In this document: positions 1 through 6,388 of the stretch, in pieces | Position numbering within the stretch: position 1 is the first letter of the stretch | Layout of the letters: every line of letters begins with the position of its first letter | Assembly: GCA_902727915.1 (NCBI GenBank) | Contig: CACVAU010000012.1 | Location: 1 to 8,634 of the forward strand | DNA length: 8,634 bases | Direction: 5' to 3' | Source of the DNA: an uncultured Sulfurovum sp. | GTDB lineage: Bacteria; Campylobacterota; Campylobacteria; Campylobacterales; Sulfurovaceae | Made by a program: the position numbers and the translations under genes | Notes under the pieces: generated by a model | Databases searched by the model: none | Seen by the model: the letters and a program-made list of their open reading frames with translations, nothing else | Told to the model about the DNA's origin: nothing

Positions 1-2
1 CG

Positions 3-74
3 CAACTTATGGAGTTTAGAGCTGACCCTAAAGCTAAAATAACACGACCAAGACAGTTGTATTTGGGCTCATAG
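3..74 (+). CDS. C-terminal fragment of an unidentified upstream protein
   Basis: One frame is open from the window edge to a TAG at 72-74. It reads as a basic tail containing EFRADPKAKITRPRQLYLGS. The other two forward frames hit stops at bases 17-19 (TAG) and 40-42 (TAA). The stop lies 34 bases before the ketosynthase gene, which has its own ribosome site and a possible promoter, so the two could be neighbours in a biosynthetic locus. Only 23 residues are visible and I do not recognise the family. It could also be a chance open frame, though the composition looks protein-like. Confidence 0.45.
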   Translation, partial: QLMEFRADPKAKITRPRQLYLGS

Positions 75-87
75 AGTATGCTATACT
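57..87 (+). promoter_or_regulatory. Possible extended -10 promoter for the ketosynthase gene
   Basis: TATACT at 82-87 is preceded by TG at 79-80 with one base between, which is the extended -10 arrangement. The best -35 candidate is TTGTAT at 57-62 with a long 19-base spacer, so recognition would rest on the extended -10. An AAAGGAG ribosome site at 97-103 sits 5 bases before the ATG at 109. Predicted by eye only. Confidence 0.4.
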
Positions 88-108
88 TACTTTTTAAAAG
101 GAGTAGGT

Positions 109-1086
109 ATGCAGCATATAAATATCACAGGAATAGGAAAAGCCTTACCCTCAAATGAAGTTACAGCGAGTATGATAGACAAGCAATGTAATTTAGCAGA
201 GGGAACAACCCTCCGTATTACAGGCTTAGAAAAACGCTACTTTCTAAAAGATGAATCGGCTTCAACTCTTATGTTAAAAGCCATTCATCAAGCCTTAGAC
301 AATGCAAAGTTAAAGGTAGATGACATAGACTGTATCATTGCTGCTTCAGCTACCATGCAACAAGCCATTCCTTATAATGGAGCTGGAGTTCATAGACTTT
401 TAAAGCCCAAAAGAAATATCCCTTCATTTGACATTAACATGACCTGTTTGAGTGCTTTACGTGCCTTTGACATTGCTTCAAATCTTTTAGAGACTTATCC
501 GACTATCTTAATTGTCTCCTGTGATATTGCTTCTATTGGTTTAGATTGGTCAGACATTCGCACAGCAGGAATCTTTGGTGATGGAGCTGCTGCGATGGTT
601 GTTCAAAAAAGTTCAAAAGGTGGGATCGTAGTGTCAAACTTTGAAACACACTCAGAGGGTTTTGAATACTGCCAAATAGAAGGTGGAGGTTCTATGAACC
701 CTCCAAGTGCTTACGATGGAGACTACAACGACCTAGCCATGTTTAGAATGGATGGGAAAAAGCTTTTTAAACTCAGTGCTAAAATCTTACCAAATTTCAT
801 ACACAACACCCTAAAAACCAAGGGTTTAACCCTTAACGACATAGACTAAATAGTCCCTCACCAAGCCAGTCAAGCATCGCTTAATCATATGGTACGTATG
901 TTAAAAATAGACAAAAGAAAACTCATAGACATTTTTCATAACCATGGAAATCAAGTGGCAAGCTCCATACCTACAGCTCTGCATGAACTTTTTATGACCA
1001 AAGATTTAAAGTCAGGTCAGAGAGTGATGATGGTGGGGACTTCGGCTGGGGTTGGGTTGGGGTTGGTTGTTTGGGAAGTGCCGTAA
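109..1086 (+). pseudogene. Beta-ketoacyl-ACP synthase III (FabH/OleA-like ketosynthase), interrupted by an in-frame stop
   Basis: Enzymes of this thiolase-fold family join an acyl-CoA or acyl thioester to a malonyl-ACP or second acyl chain, in fatty acid or related lipid synthesis in the cytoplasm. Read through the stop, the frame gives about 325 residues, the normal length for the family. The catalytic triad is recognisable: Cys113 in MTCLSALRAF, His251 in IVPHQAS, and Asn281 in NHGNQVASSIP. The C-terminal glycine-rich GTSAGVGLGLVV is also present. A TAA at 847-849 (codon 247) lies between ID and IVPHQAS, where a hydrophobic residue is usual; one T-to-A change from TTA (Leu) would explain it. 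The first piece (109-849) has the Cys only. The second piece could restart at ATG 889 but would then begin after the catalytic His. Most likely a recent nonsense pseudogene; sequencing error or stop readthrough is possible. The gene cannot be assigned to FabH rather than an OleA-like or secondary-metabolism ketosynthase. Confidence 0.88.
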
Positions 1087-1097
1087 TAAAAAGTGAG

Positions 1098-1238
1098 GTA
1101 GGTCGGGTTGCCCTCTACCCGACAACAATTTATATAAATCAAAATCTTATAAAACAAATAAATACTTGCATACTTTTATGGGACAATTAAACTCTGATGT
1201 ATGATAACAAATGTCGGGTAGAGGGCAACCCGACCTAC
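1098..1238. repeat. REP doublet (REPIN-like element) with perfect 27-base inverted arms
   Basis: The arms at 1098-1124 and 1212-1238 are perfect reverse complements, separated by 87 AT-rich bases. Each arm is a hairpin in its own right: GTCGGGT at 1102-1108 pairs with ACCCGAC at 1117-1123 around an 8-base loop. Each has a GTAG tetranucleotide at its outer foot (1098-1101, and CTAC at 1235-1238). A GTAG head followed by an imperfect hairpin, in inverted pairs, is the known layout of REP sequences mobilised in trans by RAYT (Y1, IS200-like) transposases. Its GC-rich arms contrast sharply with the surrounding DNA. No RAYT gene is in the window. A bidirectional transcript hairpin or a small MITE is the alternative description. 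It begins 12 bases after the ketosynthase stop. Confidence 0.8.
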
Positions 1239-1246
1239 GGGTATTG

Positions 1247-1255
1247 TGATATAAT
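1247..1255 (+). promoter_or_regulatory. Extended -10 promoter for the ATPase-HNH operon
   Basis: A perfect TATAAT at 1250-1255 is preceded by TG at 1247-1248 with one base between, an extended -10. The position expected for a -35 (about 1227-1232) falls inside the right REP arm and is not a good match. The start of the ATPase gene lies about 29 bases downstream, so a short leader is expected. If used, this promoter places the operon under its own control just after the REP doublet. Confidence 0.5.
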
Positions 1256-1283
1256 AATTTAACAGAGATTTAAAGGGGAAGTG

Positions 1284-3029
1284 ATGGAATTGGTTTATTT
1301 GTGGGTTGAGGAGTATAAGAACATTAAGAGGCAGGGGTTTAATTTTTCTTCTAAGTTTATTTGTGATTATGATGAAGAGAACAATAAATTGACCATAAAA
1401 GATAATTCGGAGCATATTCCTGATTTTTTTGGTGAAAATATTAATGTTACGGCTATTGTTGGGAAGAATGGTAGTGGGAAGAGTAGTATATCTGAGATGA
1501 TTCTTGCAAAAGTTCCATATAGAAAGCATAAGAAATATATTATGGTTTCATTTGATAAAAAGAAAGAGAAGTATAGCTCTTATGGTAATATTAAAGACTT
1601 TAGCCCTAATGTAAACATTACAACCTTGGATATTGATTTGGCTTCTTCTGGGGTTGAAATATGTGCAAATAATAATAGAAATTACAATCATAATATAGTT
1701 TATATAAATGGTTTAAATCTTGATTTTAGAACGTCTAAAAAATATGAATATAGTGATGATGAAAATAATATATTTATACCTAAATATATTATTCAATACA
1801 AGAACAATTTAAATATATTTAAAGATAAAATATTTTTTTATACATTTGATAAAGTTAGATTTTTTTTAAAAAAATTTAAAAGTGAGGAACTTATTGAGGA
1901 TATTAATGAGTTTTCTAAGAAGTATAAAGATAATAAAAAAATATATGAAAAGTTGATTTCTTTAGATGAAATTGATTCTTTTGATAATACAATAAAAAAA
2001 TTATTAATACGATTTTGTAGTTTAAATAATGTAACTAGAGAAGATATGGATGCCGTTTTAGATATTGAAAGCTGTTTTAAAATTAAGCAAGAATATTATC
2101 CTGGTATACCAAAAGTTTTTGACATTGTAGATGCATTAAAATATTTAAAAATGACTGAACCTCAAGAGAGTATTGATATTCAAAATAATACAAGACATTA
2201 TTTTGAATGTGATATAGAAGATGAAAATTTAAATAAGTTATGGATATTTGAAAATTTCTTTGATATATCTAGTTTCATTGGAACAAAAAAAGAAAATCTA
2301 CCAGTTTTTGATTTAGAGCTTTATGATTCCAAAAAAGATATGACTTATAATTTGTTGTCAAATGGTGAAAAGCAATATATGAGATTATTAATCGAAATTA
2401 TAAGTAATCGTAGTGCAGGAGACTTAAGTAGCAGTATAGAACCAAAGTTATATTTTTTTGATGAAGTTGAAACTTCTTTACATCCAGAATGGCAAAAAAA
2501 AATATTTAATGATATATATAATATTTTTCAGATTTGGCAAAAAAATGTTCATTTAATATTTTTAACTCACTCTCCATTCCTATTATCCGACATCCCAAAA
2601 CAAAACATAATTTTTTTAGATACCTATAATAAGAAAGATGATGAAGTTAAAAATAAAAAACAAAAAATTGGTAATTGTAAAGTTTTAAATCATGATGATG
2701 TTTTAGCTAGAAATCAAACCTTCGGAGCAAATATTCACACCTTATTAAGTGATAGCTTCTTCATGGAAGATGGCTTAATGGGAGAATTTGCAAAGGGTAA
2801 GATAAATGATGTTTATAACTTTATAGTTAATCATAAAACAGACAAAATTAAAACAAAAGAAGAAGCACAAGATATTATAAATATTATTGGTGAACCTCTT
2901 ATTCAAAGAGAGTTACAACAACTTTTTGATAAAAAATTTGAACTAAGTAATATGACTATAGATGATGAAATCTCTTTGTTAGAAAGAAAATTAAATGCTT
3001 TAAAGAAGATACAAAATGATACAAATTAA
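1284..3029 (+). CDS. SMC/ABC-like AAA ATPase, PtuA-like subunit of a Septu-type defence pair
   Basis: This 581-residue ATPase of the AAA15/AAA21, OLD-like class has Walker A GKNGSGKSS at residues 60-68, an ABC-type signature LSNGEKQ at about 358-364, Walker B YFFDE at about 390-394 followed by D-loop-like SLHPEWQ, and the switch histidine in LTHSP at about 427-431. Residues 70-350 between Walker A and signature form a long, Asn/Lys-rich, poorly conserved insert, as expected for an arm or coiled segment. A C-terminal block with TFGANIHTLLSDSFF and GEFAKGKI recalls a block seen in ATPases paired with nucleases. GTG 1281 is also possible, but ATG 1284 lies 5 bases from AGGGG and is preferred. 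Its 3' end overlaps the HNH gene by 14 bases, so the pair is probably one complex in which ATP state controls the nuclease. Base composition is markedly more AT-rich than the ketosynthase gene, which suggests transfer. The Septu label rests on architecture, not on a database match. Confidence 0.85.
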   Translation: MELVYLWVEEYKNIKRQGFNFSSKFICDYDEENNKLTIKDNSEHIPDFFGENINVTAIVGKNGSGKSSISEMILAKVPYRKHKKYIMVSFDKKKEKYSSYGNIKDFSPNVNITTLDIDLASSGVEICANNNRNYNHNIVYINGLNLDFRTSKKYEYSDDENNIFIPKYIIQYKNNLNIFKDKIFFYTFDKVRFFLKKFKSEELIEDINEFSKKYKDNKKIYEKLISLDEIDSFDNTIKKLLIRFCSLNNVTREDMDAVLDIESCFKIKQEYYPGIPKVFDIVDALKYLKMTEPQESIDIQNNTRHYFECDIEDENLNKLWIFENFFDISSFIGTKKENLPVFDLELYDSKKDMTYNLLSNGEKQYMRLLIEIISNRSAGDLSSSIEPKLYFFDEVETSLHPEWQKKIFNDIYNIFQIWQKNVHLIFLTHSPFLLSDIPKQNIIFLDTYNKKDDEVKNKKQKIGNCKVLNHDDVLARNQTFGANIHTLLSDSFFMEDGLMGEFAKGKINDVYNFIVNHKTDKIKTKEEAQDIINIIGEPLIQRELQQLFDKKFELSNMTIDDEISLLERKLNALKKIQNDTN

Positions 3030-3990
3030 TCTTTCACAAACTCAAAAAAAAGAGATAGAAGAGTTACACTATAACGCTATTTGTACCAATTTAGGAAAAA
3101 AGAAGTCACTCAATAAAGTTCTTCAAGATACATTTAACTCAAAATACACGTTGAAAGATTTTTTGATAGGAGATGGTCAAAAATTACAAGAGATTTTAGA
3201 AGACTATAAAAACTTATCAGATAGAAGACAGAAAGAGTTTACAAAGGCTTTTAATCCATACTTTATAAATCAATATGAACAGAAGTTAGCTGTAACTCCA
3301 AAAAAAGAAGAGAATATTTATAAGTACAATAATCGAAAATATAATGCTTATACTTTGTGTGAACTATTAAATATTAATGTTTGTCCTTATTGTAATAAAA
3401 ATTACATTGTAACTATATCAGATATAGACAATAACCTATTTACTCGACCTACGCTTGACCATTTTTTGGATAAAGCAACTTATCCATTTTTTGCATTGTC
3501 TTTATATAACCTGATTCCATCTTGTCATATTTGTAACTCTCACATAAAAGGCTCTATTCCTTTTGATATAGATACACATATTCATCCTTATTTTGATGAC
3601 TTTAATAAAATAAAGAAATTTGGTGTGGATAATGCTCTTTTGTCTTTGGTACATAAAAAAAGTGATTTTGAAATAGCTTTTTTAGATAAAAAGGGTTCAT
3701 CTAAAAAAGAAAAAATAAAAGCAGAAAACCATATTAAAGACTTAGGACTAGAGACACTATATAGTTCACATAAAGACAAAGTACTAGAGTTAATTGATTT
3801 TTCAAGAGCATATAATGATGATAGTTTTAAAAACTTAGTCAATACATTTAAAGACTCTACAGAGATTTTTAAGGATACGGATGATGTCAAGCGATTGCTT
3901 ATAGGACATCATGTAGAAGATGAAAATATTGATAAGAGACCATTGAATAAACTTGTTAAAGATATATCTGATGAATTAGGCTTAAGATGA
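3016..3990 (+). CDS. HNH endonuclease, PtuB-like effector of the ATPase-nuclease pair
   Basis: This 324-residue protein has a central zinc-stabilised HNH fold. CPYCN at residues 123-127 and CHICN at 170-174 supply four cysteines for a structural zinc. Asp148-His149 in LDHF is the expected catalytic pair, Asn165 in YNLIPSC is the middle N, and Asn174 followed by IKG completes the motif. This spacing matches HNH proteins encoded beside PtuA-type ATPases and the TIGR02646-like HNH group. The first 115 residues are helical and charged and could bind the ATPase; the region after residue 180 is not recognised. ATG 3016 is preceded by AAAGAAG at about 3002-3008 and lies inside the end of the ATPase gene, which points to translational coupling and a matched subunit ratio. 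It probably cuts DNA (or tRNA or other nucleic acid) when the ATPase is triggered by infection; the target is inferred, not visible. All HNH residues appear intact. Confidence 0.85.
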   Translation: MIQINLSQTQKKEIEELHYNAICTNLGKKKSLNKVLQDTFNSKYTLKDFLIGDGQKLQEILEDYKNLSDRRQKEFTKAFNPYFINQYEQKLAVTPKKEENIYKYNNRKYNAYTLCELLNINVCPYCNKNYIVTISDIDNNLFTRPTLDHFLDKATYPFFALSLYNLIPSCHICNSHIKGSIPFDIDTHIHPYFDDFNKIKKFGVDNALLSLVHKKSDFEIAFLDKKGSSKKEKIKAENHIKDLGLETLYSSHKDKVLELIDFSRAYNDDSFKNLVNTFKDSTEIFKDTDDVKRLLIGHHVEDENIDKRPLNKLVKDISDELGLR

Positions 3991-3997
3991 TAAAAAA

Positions 3998-4032
3998 TGA
4001 CAATTTGACATATTTGTCACAAAATATATTTT
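3998..4032 (+). promoter_or_regulatory. Promoter with overlapping inverted repeat upstream of the DUF1016 gene
   Basis: A consensus -35 TTGACA lies at 4005-4010, with a plausible -10 TATTTT at 4027-4032 after a 16-base spacer. The -35 is embedded in a perfect inverted repeat, TGACA (4006-4010), TATT, TGTCA (4015-4019), and TGACA also occurs 8 bases earlier at 3998-4002, so TGACAA/TTGTCA forms a second, outer pairing. A protein bound here would block the promoter, so the nuclease gene could be repressed separately from the ATPase-HNH operon. AGGAG at 4059-4063 serves the ATG at 4070. Confidence 0.4.
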
Positions 4033-4069
4033 TAAATGTTAAACTTACAAATAGACATAGGAGTTGAAA

Positions 4070-5104
4070 ATGCCAAATATAGAACCTCAAAAAAATATCT
4101 CAACCTTATATAACAATATAAAAACCATCATAGATACTTCAAAAAAAGAAGCCACCATACAACTTAATAATACAATGGTTTTGTCTTATTGGGAGATAGG
4201 AAAGCAGTTGAAAATAGAAATTTTAAAAGATGAAAGAGCTAGTTATGGTGAGGAAGTAGTTCAAAATATATCTAAGAAATTGACTTTAGAATATGGTAGA
4301 GGATATAGTAAAGCAAATTTATCAAGAATGATAAAAATCTATAATTATTTCTCAAATAAACAAATTGTTGCGACATTGTCGCAACAATTGAGTTGGTCAC
4401 ATTTCATAGAATTTATAAAAGTAAAAGATGAACTCAAACGAGAGTTTTACATGGTGATGTGTACTAAAGAGAGATGGAATGTTAGAACTTTACGAGAACG
4501 GATAAACTCGATGTTATTTGAGCGAACAGCCATCTCTAAAAAACCTGAGATAACCATACGGAAAGATTTAGAACTGTTGAGTATAGAAAATAAGATGAGT
4601 AAAGAGCTTTTTTTGAAAGACCCCTATCTATTCGACTTTTTAGAGTTACGAGACTCTTTTTCTGAACGAGATTTAGAGAGTGCTATTTTAAAAGAGCTTG
4701 AAAAGTTTATTTTGGAATTTGGAAGTGATTTTGCATTTTTAAGTCGTCAAAAAAGAGTACAAATAGGAGAGAGTGATTATGTGATGGATTTGCTCTTTTA
4801 TCATCGTAAACTCAAAAGACTGATTTTAATAGAGTTGAAAATTGGTGAGTTTCAACCACAATATAAAGGGCAAGTTGAACTTTATTTAAAATGGTTGTCA
4901 AAATATGAGAAGCAAGAAGATGAACAAGAGCCAATAGCCATTATTTTATGTGCATCAAAAGATTCTGAAGTTGTGGAGTTGATGGATTTGGAAAAAGAGC
5001 ATATACATGTCTCTGAATATTGGTTAGAGTTACCTCCTAAAGAGGTGCTAGAGCGTAAGTTACATATAGCAATTGAGAATGCTACGCAAAGAATTGAAAA
5101 GTAA
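4070..5104 (+). CDS. DUF1016 family PD-(D/E)XK nuclease (YhcG/RpnC-like)
   Basis: This 344-residue protein has the two-part layout of the family. The N-terminal DUF1016_N region (about residues 8-150) includes YWEIGKQL, GRGYSKANLSRM and the family hallmark TLSQQLSWSHF. The C-terminal YhcG-type nuclease domain (about 170-340) has Asp240 in VMDLLFYH, Glu255-x-Lys257 in LIELKIGEF, and Gln268 in GQVELYL, a complete PD-(D/E)XK site. Such proteins are frequent in defence islands and beside restriction genes and are thought to be DNA nucleases related to recombination-promoting or Holliday-junction enzymes; the substrate is not established here. ATG 4070 is chosen because AGGAG lies 6 bases upstream; the in-frame TTG at 4064 overlaps the region just after that ribosome site and is unlikely. 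It sits 79 bases after the HNH gene with its own promoter-like sequence, so it may be an independent module or an accessory to the pair. Confidence 0.9.
   Translation: MPNIEPQKNISTLYNNIKTIIDTSKKEATIQLNNTMVLSYWEIGKQLKIEILKDERASYGEEVVQNISKKLTLEYGRGYSKANLSRMIKIYNYFSNKQIVATLSQQLSWSHFIEFIKVKDELKREFYMVMCTKERWNVRTLRERINSMLFERTAISKKPEITIRKDLELLSIENKMSKELFLKDPYLFDFLELRDSFSERDLESAILKELEKFILEFGSDFAFLSRQKRVQIGESDYVMDLLFYHRKLKRLILIELKIGEFQPQYKGQVELYLKWLSKYEKQEDEQEPIAIILCASKDSEVVELMDLEKEHIHVSEYWLELPPKEVLERKLHIAIENATQRIEK
4363..4389. repeat. Perfect 12-base inverted repeat inside the DUF1016 coding sequence
   Basis: AATTGTTGCGAC (4363-4374) and GTCGCAACAATT (4378-4389) are exact reverse complements around a 3-base loop. 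The hairpin encodes the QIVATLSQQLS part of the conserved family motif TLSQQLSWSH, so part of the symmetry may be a by-product of protein conservation. Several codons could vary synonymously, yet the symmetry is perfect, which leaves room for a role as an RNA hairpin or a protein binding site. Confidence 0.75.
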
Positions 5105-5111
5105 AACAAAC

Positions 5112-5168
5112 TTTATAATTTAAAATAACCACGCTATAATAAAATATAAATAAAAAATAGTGTGGTTA
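5112..5168 (+). promoter_or_regulatory. Promoter with TAACCAC/GTGGTTA inverted repeat before the AAA_14 gene
   Basis: A perfect -10 TATAAT at 5135-5140 has a weak -35 candidate, TTTATA, at 5112-5117 (17-base spacer). TAACCAC at 5126-5132 and GTGGTTA at 5162-5168 are inverted copies 29 bases apart. The first lies in the promoter spacer, and the second covers the usual ribosome-site position just before ATG 5171. No Shine-Dalgarno sequence is visible between the -10 and the ATG. The repeat could be a paired operator or, if transcription starts upstream of it, a stem that hides the start region. Confidence 0.35.
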
Positions 5169-5170
5169 AA

Positions 5171-6388
5171 ATGTATTATAAAAGAGATTTAGAATCAAAA
5201 ATAGAACGATATTTAGAAAGTTCAGAAATTATTGCGATATTTGGACCAAGACAAGTTGGTAAAACTACGCTTTTAAAAGAGTTTTACAATCGAGTAGAAA
5301 ATCCTGTTTTTTTGACCTTTGAAGACATAGAGCTAAAAGTTCTTTTTGAAGAGGACATTAAAAGTTTTATTGCACTTTACATTGACCCTTATGAGCATAT
5401 ATTTATAGATGAGTTTCAGTATGCCAAAATGGGTGGGAAACATTTGAAGTACATCTATGATACGACCGATAAAAAGATATTTATTTCAGGCTCTTCTACC
5501 ATGGAACTCTCCATTAATGCTGTTAAATATTTGGTAGGAAGAATTTTTGTTTTTAACCTTTACTCTTTTTCATTTGGAGAGTTTTTACGGGTGAAAGATG
5601 AGAACCTTTATAAACTCTACTCTAAAGCAGATGAAAATATTTCAGTCCCACTGTCTAAAAAAATATATGGCTACTTAGATGAGTACATAACTTATGGTGG
5701 TTACCCAAGAGTGATTTTGAGTCAAAGTAATGAAGAAAAAAAAGAGGTCTTGAAAAACCTATTGAGTATTTACCTCTTAAGAGATATTAAAGAGATAGCC
5801 AAAATAGCTGATGAAACCAAGATGTACCGACTGGTTAAAGCTCTTTCCTTACAGATAGGAAATGTCGTGGTTTACAGTGAACTCTCTAAACTAATAGGTA
5901 TTAATACCGTGCAACTCAAAGAGTATTTGAGTGTTTTTGAACAAGCATTTTTAACCAAGACCATCAGCCCATTTTTTACCAACAAACAGTTAGAGATAGT
6001 GAAAAACCCTGAGATTTTCTTTTTTGATATGGGGCTTAGAAATGTCATCATTAAAAACTTTTCTCCTCTTGAAGACAGAGTTGATAAAGGGGCAATGTTA
6101 GAAAACTTTGTTTTTAGAGAATTGGTAGAAAGAGATGTGAAGTATTATCGAACTAAAAATGGGGCTGAGGTTGATTTTATTATTGATGATGCTATTCCTG
6201 TAGAGATTAAATCAAATTTAAGCTCCGTAAAAATTTCTAAGTCTTATCATTATTTTTTAGCTAATTATAAACCTAAGCAGGGTTATGTCTTGAATTTTAA
6301 TCAGCTTGGAAGTCGAGAATTTAATGCGACAAATATTAAATTTTTACCTCACTTCTTGGCTTTTAATGGTGTAAAAGATGAAAACTAA
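5171..6388 (+). CDS. AAA_14 / DUF4143 ATP-binding protein with C-terminal nuclease-like motif
   Basis: This 405-residue protein has the three parts of the widespread AAA_14-DUF4143 family. The N-terminal P-loop has Walker A GPRQVGKTT at residues 25-33, Walker B IFIDEFQYA with Asp80-Glu81, and the FISGSS sensor at about 104-109. A middle winged-helix-like DUF4143 region follows, including YLLRDIKEIAK near 201 and FFDMGLRN near 285. The C-terminal PD-(D/E)XK-like segment has Glu311 in LENFVF, Asp335 in EVDFII and Glu345-x-Lys347 in VEIKS. These ATPases are common in archaea, anaerobes and horizontally mobile gene pools; their function is poorly known, with proposed roles in DNA handling or defence. 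ATG 5171 gives the usual MYYKRDLE-type start; GTG 5162 would add three residues, and neither has a clear ribosome site. The last 11 bases overlap the SDR gene, so the two are probably cotranscribed. Confidence 0.88.
   Translation: MYYKRDLESKIERYLESSEIIAIFGPRQVGKTTLLKEFYNRVENPVFLTFEDIELKVLFEEDIKSFIALYIDPYEHIFIDEFQYAKMGGKHLKYIYDTTDKKIFISGSSTMELSINAVKYLVGRIFVFNLYSFSFGEFLRVKDENLYKLYSKADENISVPLSKKIYGYLDEYITYGGYPRVILSQSNEEKKEVLKNLLSIYLLRDIKEIAKIADETKMYRLVKALSLQIGNVVVYSELSKLIGINTVQLKEYLSVFEQAFLTKTISPFFTNKQLEIVKNPEIFFFDMGLRNVIIKNFSPLEDRVDKGAMLENFVFRELVERDVKYYRTKNGAEVDFIIDDAIPVEIKSNLSSVKISKSYHYFLANYKPKQGYVLNFNQLGSREFNATNIKFLPHFLAFNGVKDEN

Noticed and set aside
889..1086. Separate 65-residue gene starting at ATG 889
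   Set aside because: It is the in-frame C-terminal continuation of the ketosynthase (Asn281 region) with no good ribosome site before ATG 889; it is treated as part of the broken gene.
1098..1238. CRISPR-like repeat pair
   Set aside because: The two copies are inverted rather than direct, there are only two, and each is a GTAG-headed hairpin, so a REP doublet explains them better.
1176..1529. Minus-strand open frame across the REP doublet and the start of the ATPase gene
   Set aside because: It overlaps the ATPase N-terminus and Walker A region, has no recognisable domain, and its composition is that expected from the opposite strand of AT-rich coding DNA.
1860..1874. Run of eight T then seven A in the ATPase gene as a phase-variation tract
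   Set aside because: The frame is intact, and such A/T runs are expected in DNA this AT-rich; there is no evidence of length variation from one sequence.
3588..3890. Minus-strand 100-residue open frame within the HNH gene
   Set aside because: It lies wholly inside a well-supported coding sequence, has low complexity (Ser/Leu/Lys-rich) and no ribosome site or domain.
1260..3990. Type I-A retron (reverse transcriptase plus msr-msd RNA) accompanying the ATPase-HNH pair
   Set aside because: No reverse transcriptase motif occurs in any frame, and the only upstream non-coding DNA is the REP doublet and a short promoter region.
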